Source: an uncultured Treponema sp. (GTDB lineage Bacteria > Spirochaetota > Spirochaetia > Treponematales > Treponemataceae). From it: 32,069 nt of DNA. The notes under the pieces were generated by a model. The model was given only the letters and a program-made list of their open reading frames with translations, did no database searches and had not been told where the DNA came from. The DNA lies in the NCBI GenBank assembly GCA_905233535.1, contig CAJOEO010000055.1, positions 1-32,069 on the forward strand, read 5' to 3'. Shown here one piece after another: positions 1 to 7,052 of this stretch (position 1 is its first letter; each line of letters starts with the position of its first letter). Made by a program: the position numbers and the translations under genes.

Positions 1-11
1 CCAAATATAGA

Positions 12-63
12 AATAAAAAAAGAGATTTAGAAAAATATATTTTCCTAAATCTCTTTTTTTATT
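12..63. terminator. Strong palindromic terminator, probably bidirectional
   Basis: A perfect 19-bp inverted repeat (12-30 pairs with 45-63) closes a 14-nt A/T loop. The outer arms are A-tract and T-tract, so the hairpin can act as an intrinsic terminator in both directions. It begins 1 nt past the stop codon of the minus-strand fragment gene at 65-259, showing that no further coding sequence of that gene exists downstream. Confidence 0.8.
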
Positions 64-64
64 T

Positions 65-259
65 CTAAACTGCTGCCCTTTTGAACGCGCAAATCGCTCC
101 GCCTTCGCCCCAGCCCAAAATCGCCCGCCCGCCTTGTTGCCAAAGGTCAGTTAGGCGCACATTTTTTGCCGTGTACAAAAAACAACCTCGCGCACGACGA
201 ACCGTGCCGTAACGCGCAGTCATGTTAGAAATCAAGATTTTAGAAAATTGTTCGGACAT
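65..259 (-). pseudogene. Short 64-residue protein, likely N-terminal remnant of a longer treponemal protein
   Basis: The reading frame encodes 64 residues beginning MSEQFSKILISNMTARYG and containing RGCFLYT, VRLTDL and GGRAILGWG. This resembles, from memory, the start of a much longer protein found in treponemes (perhaps aminotransferase-like), where similar RGxFLYT...VRLTDL...GGRAILGW text lies near residue 20-50. Here the frame ends 12 residues after that motif and is followed directly by a 19-bp terminator hairpin, so the remainder is absent. It could also be a genuine small protein. No clear Shine-Dalgarno sequence is seen. I cannot assign a function; the homology is recollection, not a search. 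Confidence 0.4.
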
Positions 260-301
260 AAAGCCGATTATAGAAGATTTTTGTTGAATTGGAAATCGGC
301 A

Positions 302-328
302 TAAAAAAAGACCCGAAAAATCGGGTCT
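302..328 (-). terminator. Intrinsic terminator of the tRNA-Lys/tRNA-Gly transcript
   Basis: On the minus strand a stem AGACCCGA / TCGGGTCT (309-328) with a TTTT loop is followed by a run of seven T. It lies immediately 3' of tRNA-Gly and would end the two-tRNA transcript. Confidence 0.85.
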
Positions 329-329
329 A

Positions 330-401
330 AGCGGGAAATGGGAATTGAACCCACGACATCCACCTTGGCAAGGTGGCGCACTACCACTGTGCTATTCCCG
401 C
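330..401 (-). tRNA. tRNA-Gly (anticodon GCC)
   Basis: Read on the minus strand, the 7-bp acceptor stem GCGGGAA/TTCCCGC, D arm with AGTGGTAG, anticodon loop TTGCCAA (GCC) and T arm with GGTTCAATTCC are all present. CCA is not encoded. It is the second gene of a tRNA pair, 4 nt after tRNA-Lys. Confidence 0.95.
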
Positions 402-405
402 ACGT

Positions 406-478
406 TGAGCGACCGGGGGTTCGAACCCCGGACCCACAGATTAAGAGTCTGTTGCTCTACCAGCTGAGCTAGTCGCCC
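406..478 (-). tRNA. tRNA-Lys (anticodon CTT)
   Basis: On the minus strand the acceptor stem GGGCGAC pairs with GTCGCTC (one G-U pair), the D arm contains AGCTCAGCTGGTAGAGC, the anticodon stem ACAGA/TCTGT encloses loop CTCTTAA (anticodon CTT), and the T arm carries GGTTCGAACC. Discriminator base A is at 406; CCA is not encoded. It is the first gene of the pair and sits just downstream of a canonical promoter. Confidence 0.95.
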
Positions 479-491
479 GTTACAGAAAACC

Positions 492-520
492 ATTATTTCA
501 TAAACGGGCTGACGTGTCAA
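492..520 (-). promoter_or_regulatory. Promoter of the tRNA-Lys/tRNA-Gly pair
   Basis: Minus-strand -35 TTGACA (515-520), 17-bp spacer and -10 AATAAT (492-497) predict a start near 485, just before the tRNA-Lys 5' end at 478. The -35 box overlaps the stop codon of the upstream PARG-like gene (517-519). Confidence 0.75.
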
Positions 521-1335
521 GCGTGCGAAACGAAAACCTCTTCAAAAACTCTAAAATTTTCTACATCGCGTGAAGAACAGTATACAGCGAATTCGATTTT
601 TGAAAACGAACGACTAAAATCTACAAGTTCTTCTTTGAAAACTTCGGCTACAATTTGTGGCGAATTTCCAAACGCACCACAACCGAACGCCCCCAAAACG
701 AGAGCGTCGCATTTATTTTTTTCGGCAACCAAAAGAATCCGACGAATCCGCGAACGGAACAAATCTCGAAGAAAATCGTCCGAAATATCAAAAGAATCGT
801 ACAAATCAGGAGCGGCACACGTCAAAACGTCCGCGCAAAACCACTCGTCTTGCGGAAGGAGCGTGGGCGCGTCCGTGTCACTTTTAAAAACGACGACGTT
901 CGGCGTAAAAATCACGTCGTCGTTGGCAAGCGAATTTTGTTCTTTGCGATGCGGCGCGTAAAAAGCGCGAAATGCCTGGTCAGAAGAAATCGCGTCGTAA
1001 AGCGTGGAAACGCGACAAAGACATTCTTCTTGCGCACGCGCCCCGTGAATCACGCCTCCGCCTGGACAAAAACTGTTTGCAAAATTCAAAACGCACGTTT
1101 TTAGCCCCGCCCGCGCGTAATCGGCAGCCGCTTCAAAAGTTCGTTTTTTTGAAACGACGATTTGAAAATCGCAATCAAATCGAGCGTCTTCTTTTTGAAT
1201 CTCGTCGTTTGAAAGGTAAATTTTTTGTTCTTTTTTTGATTTTTGGCACGCCAAAACGAGTTTTTCGTTCGTTTTGTAAAGGTTTTGCGTATCCGCAAAA
1301 ATGCTCGCAAGTAAATTTTTATTCATATTATTCAT
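517..1335 (-). CDS. PARG-like macrodomain protein (TIGR02452 family), probable poly/mono-ADP-ribose hydrolase
   Basis: The 272-residue product carries the bacterial-type poly(ADP-ribose) glycohydrolase signature: GGG at 92-94 and QEE at 102-104, separated by seven residues, preceded by VLNFANSFCP and followed by CLCRVSTLY. In this family the second Glu of QEE is the catalytic acid and the GGG loop contacts the diphosphate. A C-terminal LVLGAFGCGAFGN stretch is the usual second macrodomain loop. It would hydrolyse ADP-ribose from modified protein or nucleic acid in the cytoplasm. No partner ADP-ribosyltransferase is visible nearby. It has its own promoter, whose -35 overlaps the end of the gluQ remnant, and appears leaderless. 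An alternative start is Met4. Confidence 0.82.
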   Translation of the reverse strand: MNNMNKNLLASIFADTQNLYKTNEKLVLACQKSKKEQKIYLSNDEIQKEDARFDCDFQIVVSKKRTFEAAADYARAGLKTCVLNFANSFCPGGGVIHGARAQEECLCRVSTLYDAISSDQAFRAFYAPHRKEQNSLANDDVIFTPNVVVFKSDTDAPTLLPQDEWFCADVLTCAAPDLYDSFDISDDFLRDLFRSRIRRILLVAEKNKCDALVLGAFGCGAFGNSPQIVAEVFKEELVDFSRSFSKIEFAVYCSSRDVENFRVFEEVFVSHA

Positions 1336-1341
1336 AAAAAA

Positions 1342-1370
1342 ATTCTAGGTGAAAAGAATTGAATCGTCAA
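1342..1370 (-). promoter_or_regulatory. Canonical promoter giving a leaderless PARG-like mRNA
   Basis: Minus-strand -35 TTGACG (1365-1370), 17-bp spacer, -10 TAGAAT (1342-1347). Only six T residues separate the -10 box from the ATG at 1335, so the expected transcription start coincides with the start codon. No ribosome binding site is possible in between. Confidence 0.75.
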
Positions 1371-2253
1371 ATCGAATTTTCAAAAAATCGCGAAATTGAA
1401 ATGTCGTTTTTTGGAAGTTTTTTCAAATCGAAAATCGAAATCGCTTCACAAAGTTCAAGTGGACAAGGTTTTTCCAAAAATCCACAAAGATGAAGAATTT
1501 TCCCGACAATTTGTTTTGCGTCAAACTTTTCGCGCAAAAATCCAAAATCTAAATCGCGCTCGCGCTTTGAAAGTCGTCGCCCGTCTTCGGAAACTAGCAG
1601 AGGAATGTGCGCATACTGGGGCGGGGTAAAATTTAGAACGCGATACAAAAAAAGTTGCTGATGCGTTGACGTTAAAAGGTCGCGCCCGCGCATAATTTGC
1701 ACAACGTGAGAATCCGCGTCGTCAACGCAAACGGCGAGTTGATAAGAAAAATTCCCGTCGGCACGACGCACAATAAAATCGCCCGCATCTTTTTGCAAAT
1801 CGATTTTTTGAAATCCGTAATGCTCGTCAAAAAAAGTCGATTCGCCAAAAACTTTTACGCGATAAGACGGACGGCGAATTTTTGAAAGTTCCGCGATTTT
1901 TTCCGCGCAAAAATTGCGACACGTTCCCGCGTAAACGAGATTTTCGTGCGGAGCGGACGAGGCGAGAATGTCAGCGCGGCGACAAAAACACGGATACAAA
2001 AGCCCCGCGTCAAAAAGGCGGTCGAACGCTTTTTTGTAAAAATCGGTTCGTTTTGATTGCCATACGATTTCGCCGTCCCCGTTCATTCTTTTTTACAACG
2101 TTGTTTGTCCAAATCTTCAATGCGAACAAGCCAGCGTTTTCCGCTTTTTCGCGCGTAAAGCCACGACAAAAGAGCAGTATACACGTTTCCCAAGTGCATT
2201 CGCCCGCTCGGACTTGGCGCAAATCGGGCATTTTCAAATTCAGAATTTTCCAT
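1367..2253 (-). pseudogene. gluQ: Glutamyl-Q tRNA(Asp) synthetase, frame-disrupted by an internal deletion
   Basis: GluQRS attaches glutamate to queuosine in tRNA-Asp. The N-terminal part (2253-2083) reads 56 codons with the class I signature [13 protein letters not shown] and RIEDLD, then stops at TGA. The rest (2086-1367) reads in a different frame from GDGEIVWQSKR through the KMSKS-like GRRLSKRERD to the end. Compared with E. coli GluQ, about 13 residues between EDLD and WDGE-type sequence are gone; the frame offset requires a net loss of 3n+1 nt, about 40. The junction sequence AAAAAAGAATGA reads plausibly in both frames. Frameshifting alone could not restore the missing segment. It begins 2 nt after tatD, so it was probably co-transcribed with tatD. 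Identity is firm; loss of function is inferred and a sequencing error is possible. Confidence 0.85.
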
Positions 2254-2255
2254 GA

Positions 2256-3107
2256 TTACGTTCGTTCAAAAAACAATTTTTGAATATTTTTATCGACGAT
2301 TTCGCTTAGATTTTCTGCAGAAATCGAGCGAGCGTCCGCGATAAAACGAAAAACCGTTTCCACTAAAATCGGCGTGTTCGTTTGTCCGCGAAACGGAACG
2401 GGCGCAAGATACGGCGCGTCGGTTTCCAAAAGAATCATGTCGTCGGGGACAAAACGCAAAAGTTCTTTCATTTCGTCCATTTTGGATTTTTTTGCGTAAG
2501 TCGTCGCGCCTCCAAACGCAATGTGCCAACCCAAATCAAGAAAAATCCGCGCTTCCTTAATTCCGTAAGAAAAACAATGAATCACGCCACAATTCCAGCC
2601 GACGTTTCGAATCGAATCCACCGTTCCGTCAAACGCCTCGCGACTGTGAATCACGACGGGAAGATTTTTTTCGCGCGCAAACGAAAGTTGCATTTCAAAA
2701 AGTTCGCTCTCCCCTTTTAGCGTTTTTTCGTCGAATTCATTTTGAATCCAATGATGGTCGAGTCCACATTCGCCAATCGCAACGATTTTTTCGCCAGATT
2801 TTTCAAAACGCGCAATTTTTCCCGTCAAAATATTCACGCGCTCTTCTCGTTCTGCGATTTCTTCCTCCGACGGCCAAATTCCCGCAGAATAATGCAAAAA
2901 TCGCTTTGCCTTTGATTTTTCGTCGTCCGAAAGTTTTTCCAAAGCGTCCAAAATAAAACTGTGCCGTTCGATTAGGTCGTCCGCCTCCGTTCCAATGTCC
3001 AACGCAAAAAACGTGTTTCGTTCCGCGAGTGCAGAAAGAATTTTCGTGCCGTCAAGTCCGCGGTCTCTTACAATGTGCCTAAAATGAAAATGCGTATCAG
3101 AAAACAT
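2256..3107 (-). CDS. tatD: TatD family metal-dependent hydrolase (3'-5' DNase type)
   Basis: The 283-residue product starting MFSDTHFHF has the TatD metal ligands in order: DTHFH (residues 4-8), [26 protein letters not shown] and [11 protein letters not shown] followed by RGQTNTP. These build the amidohydrolase-fold binuclear site. TatD proteins trim DNA 3' ends and some act in oxidative damage repair or in tRNA/D-aminoacyl processing contexts. A much longer in-frame extension upstream to 3482 runs antisense across tRNA-Leu and is not credible. The start at 3107 is fixed by the extended -10 box six bases upstream, predicting a leaderless mRNA. The broken gluQ follows after 2 nt. Length is normal for the family (about 260). 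Confidence 0.9.
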   Translation of the reverse strand: MFSDTHFHFRHIVRDRGLDGTKILSALAERNTFFALDIGTEADDLIERHSFILDALEKLSDDEKSKAKRFLHYSAGIWPSEEEIAEREERVNILTGKIARFEKSGEKIVAIGECGLDHHWIQNEFDEKTLKGESELFEMQLSFAREKNLPVVIHSREAFDGTVDSIRNVGWNCGVIHCFSYGIKEARIFLDLGWHIAFGGATTYAKKSKMDEMKELLRFVPDDMILLETDAPYLAPVPFRGQTNTPILVETVFRFIADARSISAENLSEIVDKNIQKLFFERT

Positions 3108-3113
3108 GAGAAA

Positions 3114-3122
3114 ATTGTAGCA
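3114..3122 (-). promoter_or_regulatory. Extended -10 promoter of tatD (leaderless)
   Basis: On the minus strand TGC-TACAAT lies with its end 6 nt before the tatD ATG, placing the predicted transcription start at the start codon. The -35 region is weak, as is common with extended -10 elements. Confidence 0.6.
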
Positions 3123-3146
3123 GATTTTTGAAAAATAGCGCACATC

Positions 3147-3175
3147 TTGAATACTCAAAAAAAATCTTGTATAAT
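3147..3175 (+). promoter_or_regulatory. tRNA-Leu promoter
   Basis: -35 TTGAAT (3147-3152), 17-bp spacer, -10 TATAAT (3170-3175). The predicted start is near 3182, six bases before the tRNA-Leu 5' end. Confidence 0.8.
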
Positions 3176-3187
3176 GCTTAGAGTCAT

Positions 3188-3274
3188 GTCGGAATGGTGG
3201 AATTGGTAGACACAAGGGACTTAAAATCCCTCGACATTCAAAACGTCGTGCCGGTTCGATTCCGGTTTCCGGCA
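3188..3274 (+). tRNA. tRNA-Leu (anticodon TAA)
   Basis: Acceptor stem GTCGGAA/TTCCGGC (one G-U pair), D arm GGTGGAATTGGTAGAC, anticodon loop CTTAAAA (TAA), a long variable arm (CGACATTCAAAACGTCG) typical of class II tRNAs, and T arm GGTTCGATTCC. The discriminator is A at 3274; CCA is not encoded. Confidence 0.95.
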
Positions 3275-3302
3275 ATCCTCGAGAAATCGAGGATTTTTTT
3301 TT
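3275..3302 (+). terminator. tRNA-Leu terminator
   Basis: An 8-bp stem ATCCTCGA/TCGAGGAT closes a GAAA tetraloop and is followed by an uninterrupted T run, starting directly after the tRNA. Confidence 0.9.
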
Positions 3303-3306
3303 GCAC

Positions 3307-3336
3307 AAAAAAAGGACGGATTTTAAGCCGTCCTTT
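3307..3336 (-). terminator. Terminator of the 3376-4792 minus-strand operon
   Basis: On the minus strand AAAGGACGGC/CCGTCCTTT-type hairpin (stem 3314-3319 with 3328-3333, extended by A-T pairs) is followed by seven T. It lies 40 nt past the stop of the gene at 3376-3924. Confidence 0.8.
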
Positions 3337-3375
3337 AGATAAACTCTTCTCCGACTCCGCGGAAAATAAAACAAT

Positions 3376-3924
3376 TTAACGAACTTGACTAAAAAGACTC
3401 GCGATTTTGTTTCTCCAATCAAGTCGATTTTCTCGATTTTCCCATTCAATCGTTTTTCTAATCGAGAATTTTCGTAAATCATGCGGATTTACAAAAGTCA
3501 AAACGGCAAACTTTCCTTGCCCGATATACGTTACGCGCTCGTTTGCTTTTAACTGCTCGCGTTCTGTCAACTGTTTCAAAACGCAATCAAAATGAACGGG
3601 ATTTTCCGAATCATGTTTTGCAAACGCGCTTTCAATATCCTCCGCCGAAATCTGCCGACCGCAAATCTCGCACGTCCAAACATTTTCGCGGAATTCCCGA
3701 ATCGCGGTTTCGTTTTCCGCCGAAACTTTTTGCAAAATCCGCTGAATTTCTCGTTGAATTCCACGCTGACCGCCATTTTTCTTGGAATCTCGCTCGCGAT
3801 AATTGCGTCGCTCTCGAGAATCCCGCGCGTGTTGTCCGTTTCGATTTTCCCGAGAATGTCCTTGCCGTTCGTTTCGTCTGCGATTTCTTCGACGATTACT
3901 AGAATAACTGTCATTTCTGTTCAT
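3376..3924 (-). CDS. Arg-rich, putative zinc-binding protein of unknown function
   Basis: The 182-residue product begins MNRNDSYSSNRRRNRRRN. Residues 9 to about 55 are almost entirely Arg, Asn, Gly, Glu and Ser, a basic low-complexity tail typical of nucleic-acid binders. The folded part holds a CEICG pair and a later HFDC pair, spaced like a four-ligand zinc finger, followed by a basic C-terminus (TYIGQGKFAVLTF). I recognise it only as a conserved treponemal-type hypothetical. A role in binding RNA or ribosomes is a guess from composition and from linkage to yraN and the rpsP operon. The chosen start overlaps the upstream gene by 14 nt and has GGGGC upstream; a longer start at 3963 is possible but less likely. 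Confidence 0.7.
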   Translation of the reverse strand: MNRNDSYSSNRRRNRRRNERQGHSRENRNGQHARDSRERRNYRERDSKKNGGQRGIQREIQRILQKVSAENETAIREFRENVWTCEICGRQISAEDIESAFAKHDSENPVHFDCVLKQLTEREQLKANERVTYIGQGKFAVLTFVNPHDLRKFSIRKTIEWENRENRLDWRNKIASLFSQVR

Positions 3925-4105
3925 ATTCGCCCCATTGCAATCGTTGTTCGTCCCCCTCCACAATTTTACGGCTCAAAACCTGTGCAATCCGCTGAATTGC
4001 GAAATCCAAATAATCAGGATTTCGAATTTTTTCGCGCAACTCCAATATGCGCGGCGGCAAATTTTCGTCTTCAGACGATGCCACAGATTTTGATGAAACT
4101 GTCAT
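3911..4105 (-). CDS. Small conserved-looking hypothetical protein (64 aa)
   Basis: A 64-residue acidic/basic helical protein (PPRILELREKIRNPDY, AIQRIAQVLSRKIVEG) with no membrane segment or cysteine. Its ATG overlaps the yraN stop codon by 4 nt (ATGA), and its 3' end overlaps the next gene by 14 nt, so it is translationally coupled on both sides, which is the main evidence that it is real. The pattern of charged heptads suggests a two-helix hairpin. I do not recognise the family. The function is unknown. Confidence 0.7.
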   Translation of the reverse strand: MTVSSKSVASSEDENLPPRILELREKIRNPDYLDFAIQRIAQVLSRKIVEGDEQRLQWGEYEQK

Positions 4106-4482
4106 ACGAACTCCGCAAAAGCATCTTGAATATGATACACAGGCGAAAATTCGGGCATATCTACGACCAGTACATCAAACCGAACTTTGCTGTTACTATA
4201 TTTTCGATTACTCAAAAGAAAAAATTGAGCCGTTTCAATGATTCTCTTTTGTTTCCTTTTGTCCAATTCGTGCGAAAGCGTTTCAAGATTTCCGCTAGGA
4301 AGCGTTTTTACTTCCGCAAAAACTAAAACTCCGTCTTTTTCTGCAATTATATCTATTTCTCCGCCTCGCGTCCTCCAATTTCGCTCGACAATCTCAAATC
4401 CATTTTCGACCAAAAAATCCGCTGCTTTTTTCTCCCCCGCGTCCCCAATTTTTTTCGTTGATTTTTTACTATACACAGGCAA
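4102..4482 (-). CDS. yraN: YraN/UPF0102 family nuclease-fold protein
   Basis: A 126-residue protein with the UPF0102 core: GDAGEKKAADFLVENGF, then ERNWRTRGGEIDIIAEKDG and LVFAEVKT. The Glu/Asp and the E-V-K triad form the restriction-endonuclease-like PD-(D/E)xK site of this family. UPF0102 proteins usually sit near rnhB, rplS and trmD, as here. The cellular role is unclear; a link to DNA uptake or Holliday-junction processing has been suggested from the fold. It overlaps the upstream gene by 14 nt and the downstream 64-residue gene by 4 nt, so the four genes at 3376-4792 form a tight operon. Confidence 0.88.
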   Translation of the reverse strand: MPVYSKKSTKKIGDAGEKKAADFLVENGFEIVERNWRTRGGEIDIIAEKDGVLVFAEVKTLPSGNLETLSHELDKRKQKRIIETAQFFLLSNRKYSNSKVRFDVLVVDMPEFSPVYHIQDAFAEFV

Positions 4483-4792
4483 CAGATTTTAGTTCCTCGT
4501 TGTTTTTTTCTGTAAACTCTGGGATTTCTTCAACTTCCTCAACATCTTCTTCCTCTTGTGGAGCTTCAATTTCGTCTAGGTTTTCAATGTCTTCAAAATC
4601 ATCGTCTGTAATTATATGACCAAACGTCAAAAGTTCTTTGATATTCCAACGTGCAAGCGCAACGATGTGATATTGCTTAACGGCTCTTTCTTCTGCCAAA
4701 AACATATTTTCCCCATCGTCAAAAAAAACAGGTGCAGAAAAACGCATTCCAAGTCTGATTTCGTTACTGTCAATCTTATTAAAATCTCTCAT
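4469..4792 (-). CDS. Lone N-terminal module of a treponemal HD-type regulator, probably truncated
   Basis: The 107-residue product starts MRDFNKIDSNEIRLGMRFSA after a strong GGAGGGGG ribosome binding site. Residues 1-70 (PVFFDDGENMFLAEERAVKQYHI...LARWNIKELLTFG) resemble the N-terminal domain that, in treponemes, usually precedes an HD or HD-GYP phosphodiesterase domain (from memory). Residues 73-97 form an acidic linker rich in Glu and Asp, and the protein then ends inside the start of yraN. No HD motif follows in any frame. Either the catalytic domain was deleted and the gene fused up to yraN, or this is a stand-alone sensor module. The function is uncertain. Confidence 0.65.
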   Translation of the reverse strand: MRDFNKIDSNEIRLGMRFSAPVFFDDGENMFLAEERAVKQYHIVALARWNIKELLTFGHIITDDDFEDIENLDEIEAPQEEEDVEEVEEIPEFTEKNNEELKSVACV

Positions 4793-4829
4793 AAAGCCCC
4801 CTCCAAGCAATTTTCCCAACCTATTATAG

Positions 4830-4838
4830 ATTATACCA
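4830..4838 (-). promoter_or_regulatory. Extended -10 promoter for the 4792-3376 operon
   Basis: On the minus strand TGG-TATAAT lies 38 nt before the ATG at 4792, with a second TATAAT at 4823-4828. A TTGACG occurs just upstream but too close for the usual spacing, so the extended -10 is probably the functional element. Confidence 0.5.
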
Positions 4839-4943
4839 CGTCAATAAAAATTTGGTAGAAAATTTTGTACAATAACGATATTTTCTTTAATTTTTCCAAT
4901 GCGAATTATAAAAATCTCCAAAATCTCCATTTTTTCGGAAAAA

Positions 4944-4979
4944 AAATAAAAAAATCGCCCAAATTTTTTGGACGATTTT
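4944..4979 (-). terminator. Terminator of the rpsP-rplS operon
   Basis: On the minus strand AAAATCGTCC pairs with GGGCGATTTT (4951-4979; one G-U pair) around an A/T loop, followed by TTTATTTTTTT. It lies about 22 nt after the rplS stop codon. Confidence 0.8.
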
Positions 4980-5001
4980 CGATTTTCAGAAAAAATGAAA
5001 A

Positions 5002-5472
5002 TTATTTTTTCGCTGCTGCAGATTTTTCTGCTGCAATTTCCGCTTTTTCCTCAGCGTTGATTTTTGCCTCAAGAGCCTCGGCAGCCTTTGTCATGCCACG
5101 CGACCATTTGAGGTATTCAACCGCTTTTTGTCCAACAAGTTCCTTGACTTTCGCGCCTTTGCCAACCTTGTCGCGAATATAGTAGAGTTTTGAGCGGCGA
5201 ACTTTTCCAACACGCACAACGTCAACTTTAATAACGCGCGGGCTGTAAACAGGGAATACGCGCTCAACACCAACACCATAAGAAATTTTACGAACGGTAA
5301 ATGTTTTTCTAACGCCACTGCCTTTTATTGCAATAACAAGTCCCTCGTAAATCTGGATTCGCTTTGTTTTTCCTTCGATGATTTCAAAGTGAACTTTTAC
5401 AGTATCGCCAACTTTGTAATTGAGAGCGTGTTCGTTTTTCTGTCGCTCTTCGATTGTTTTAATCAAATCCAT
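5002..5472 (-). CDS. rplS: 50S ribosomal protein L19
   Basis: The first 115 residues match L19 along its length: the [10 protein letters not shown] strand, [26 protein letters not shown], and [15 protein letters not shown]19 lies at the 30S-50S interface. The product is 156 residues, about 35-40 longer than usual, because of an Ala/Glu/Lys-rich tail ([15 protein letters not shown]...AAAKK) that looks helical and disordered. It is the last gene of the operon; its ATG overlaps the trmD stop by one base (TAATG), coupling it to trmD translation. Confidence 0.96.
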   Translation of the reverse strand: MDLIKTIEERQKNEHALNYKVGDTVKVHFEIIEGKTKRIQIYEGLVIAIKGSGVRKTFTVRKISYGVGVERVFPVYSPRVIKVDVVRVGKVRRSKLYYIRDKVGKGAKVKELVGQKAVEYLKWSRGMTKAAEALEAKINAEEKAEIAAEKSAAAKK

Positions 5473-6207
5473 TATTTTCTTCCTTTGTAAAATTTTTTGC
5501 GATTATGCTTTGCAAAACACTGTTCCGTTATTTCTTCAATCATCTTTTCGATTTCAGAAGAAACGCCGTTCATTCGCGCCAAAGCAATCAAATCTGGTCT
5601 ATTCGCAAGCGTCTTTGCAATTCGCTTTTTTAACCGCCATTTCCGAATCAACTCGTGATTTCCACTCGTCAAAACGTCAGGAACTTCCAAGCCTTGATAA
5701 ATCGCGGGTCGCATGTACTGCGGATATTCCAAAAGTCCGTCGGAATAACTTTCTTCGTCCAACCGCATCGACGATAACAGTCGCCGCAACTTCTCCGCTC
5801 GACATTACGAAATCCCCGATTGAGATTTCGTCATCAACATACAAGTCGATTATTCTTTGGTCAATTCCTTCGTATCGCCCGCAAACCAAAACGATTTCGT
5901 CTTTTTGGCTTAAAATCCGCGCCTTTTCTTGCGTGAACGGCTTTCCAGAAGGTGTAACGTATACAACGTATTTTTTATACGCCTTTACGCTGTCCAAAGC
6001 ACGCCCAAGCGGTTCTGGCATCAAAAGTTGCCCTGCTCCACCACCGTAAGGTTTGTCGTCGCAAGAACGATGTTTGTCAAAAGCAAAATCCCGAATGTTC
6101 ACCAAATCGTAAGCAATGATTCCCCGTTCAACCGCTTTCGCCATAATTGAATTTTCAAAAAAGGCTCGCGGAATTTCAGGAAATAAGGTCAGCACAGTAA
6201 ATTTCAT
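5472..6207 (-). pseudogene. trmD: tRNA (guanine-N1)-methyltransferase TrmD, split by an internal out-of-frame deletion
   Basis: TrmD makes m1G37 in tRNAs and is normally essential or nearly so. The N-terminal half (6207 to about 5750) reads [29 protein letters not shown], and the knot motif [10 protein letters not shown]...VIVDAV. The C-terminal half continues from [15 protein letters not shown] in a different frame to the end at 5472, including SGNHELIRKWR. Against E. coli TrmD, about 14 residues (the ARFIPGVLG-type loop after the knot) are missing; the frame offset requires a loss of 3n+2 nt, about 41. Positions 5750-5762 read plausibly in both frames, suggesting deletion between short repeats. 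The missing part lies in the knot/linker region, so the product should be inactive. Sequencing or assembly error is a real alternative. Confidence 0.85.
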
Positions 6208-6211
6208 GGAT

Positions 6212-6790
6212 TTACTCCAGAATCCAGAGGTGCATTAACTCGATTTTCTTGTTTTTAACGTCGATTTTGCCAATAAATCCAGCCTCTTTTTTTAGCGGAA
6301 CGTAAACGGTCCGTGCAATTTTTGAGCCGTCTTTTGCAATTTCAACATTTTCACGAAGAATCTCGCAGTTCTCGGCAAGAACAACCTCCAAGAGGTCGCC
6401 TGAGCCGCCTTCCATTACGTCTGTAACAACTCCAACAACAACGGGATTTTTGCCCCCGTAAACAAGAGAGCAACCTTTTAAGTCTTCAATGTACCACTCG
6501 TCTTTGCCCAACGGGCAAGCGTTTTCTCGCGGAACAACAATTTCCCACTGAACGAATTTTTTTGCGCTTTCAGGAGAATCAATCCCCGCAAGTTTCATGT
6601 ACAAATCTTGACTTGAAAAATCTACACGCTCCACTTTAAACGAACGCGCTTCGCCAGTTTTGCCGTTTTTCAAAACGACTTCGCGCATCGACGCAAAATG
6701 CTCGTACTTTCCAGACGTGCTTTCAACTTTGAATTCGCCCGAAATTCCGTGGGAAGAACGGACAAATCCCACAACGAACTGCTCTAACAC
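6212..6790 (-). CDS. rimM: Ribosome maturation factor RimM
   Basis: A complete 192-residue RimM. The N-terminal barrel starts [18 protein letters not shown], the linker carries the acidic [10 protein letters not shown], and the C-terminal PRC-barrel domain ends with [21 protein letters not shown]. RimM binds S19 and assists assembly of the 30S head. It lies 8 nt after khpA and 4 nt before trmD, the conserved order for this operon. Confidence 0.93.
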   Translation of the reverse strand: MLEQFVVGFVRSSHGISGEFKVESTSGKYEHFASMREVVLKNGKTGEARSFKVERVDFSSQDLYMKLAGIDSPESAKKFVQWEIVVPRENACPLGKDEWYIEDLKGCSLVYGGKNPVVVGVVTDVMEGGSGDLLEVVLAENCEILRENVEIAKDGSKIARTVYVPLKKEAGFIGKIDVKNKKIELMHLWILE

Positions 6791-6798
6791 TTCGATTT

Positions 6799-7032
6799 TT
6801 AATCCAAAATCTCAAGGCTACAGTGCCGTCCATCTTTGTTTGTAGACGCACTAAGCACAGTTCGCAACGCCTTCGCAATTCGCCCGTACTTGCCGATGAC
6901 CTTGCCAATATCCCCAGGAGCAACGCGAAGTTCCAAAACGCTACCGCGCTCCCCTTCGGTTTCGTTCACCGAGACTGCATCTGGTTCATCGACCAATGAT
7001 TTTGCAATGTATTCAATCAGGTCTTTTTCCAC
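6799..7032 (-). CDS. khpA: KH-domain RNA-binding protein KhpA
   Basis: A 77-residue single-KH protein with the signature GKVIGKYGRIAKALR in the GxxG loop. KhpA proteins bind RNA, often as heterodimers with KhpB/Jag, and are nearly always encoded between rpsP and rimM. A GGAGGC ribosome binding site precedes the ATG, and the gene starts 20 nt after rpsP. Confidence 0.93.
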   Translation of the reverse strand: MEKDLIEYIAKSLVDEPDAVSVNETEGERGSVLELRVAPGDIGKVIGKYGRIAKALRTVLSASTNKDGRHCSLEILD

Positions 7033-7052
7033 AGTAGCCTCCTATTTTTGAA

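Noticed and set aside
635-1337. Overlapping open frames on the plus strand opposite the PARG-like gene
   Set aside because: Arg/Lys/Phe-rich text without homology; antisense shadows of a well-supported gene.
2083-2095. Programmed -1 frameshifting to join the gluQ halves
   Set aside because: The A-run is not in slippery register for the upstream frame, and about 13 conserved residues would still be missing.
3188-3482. N-terminal extension of TatD of 125 residues running back across tRNA-Leu
   Set aside because: It is antisense to the tRNA and its terminator, has no TatD-like sequence, and the promoter lies at 3114-3122.
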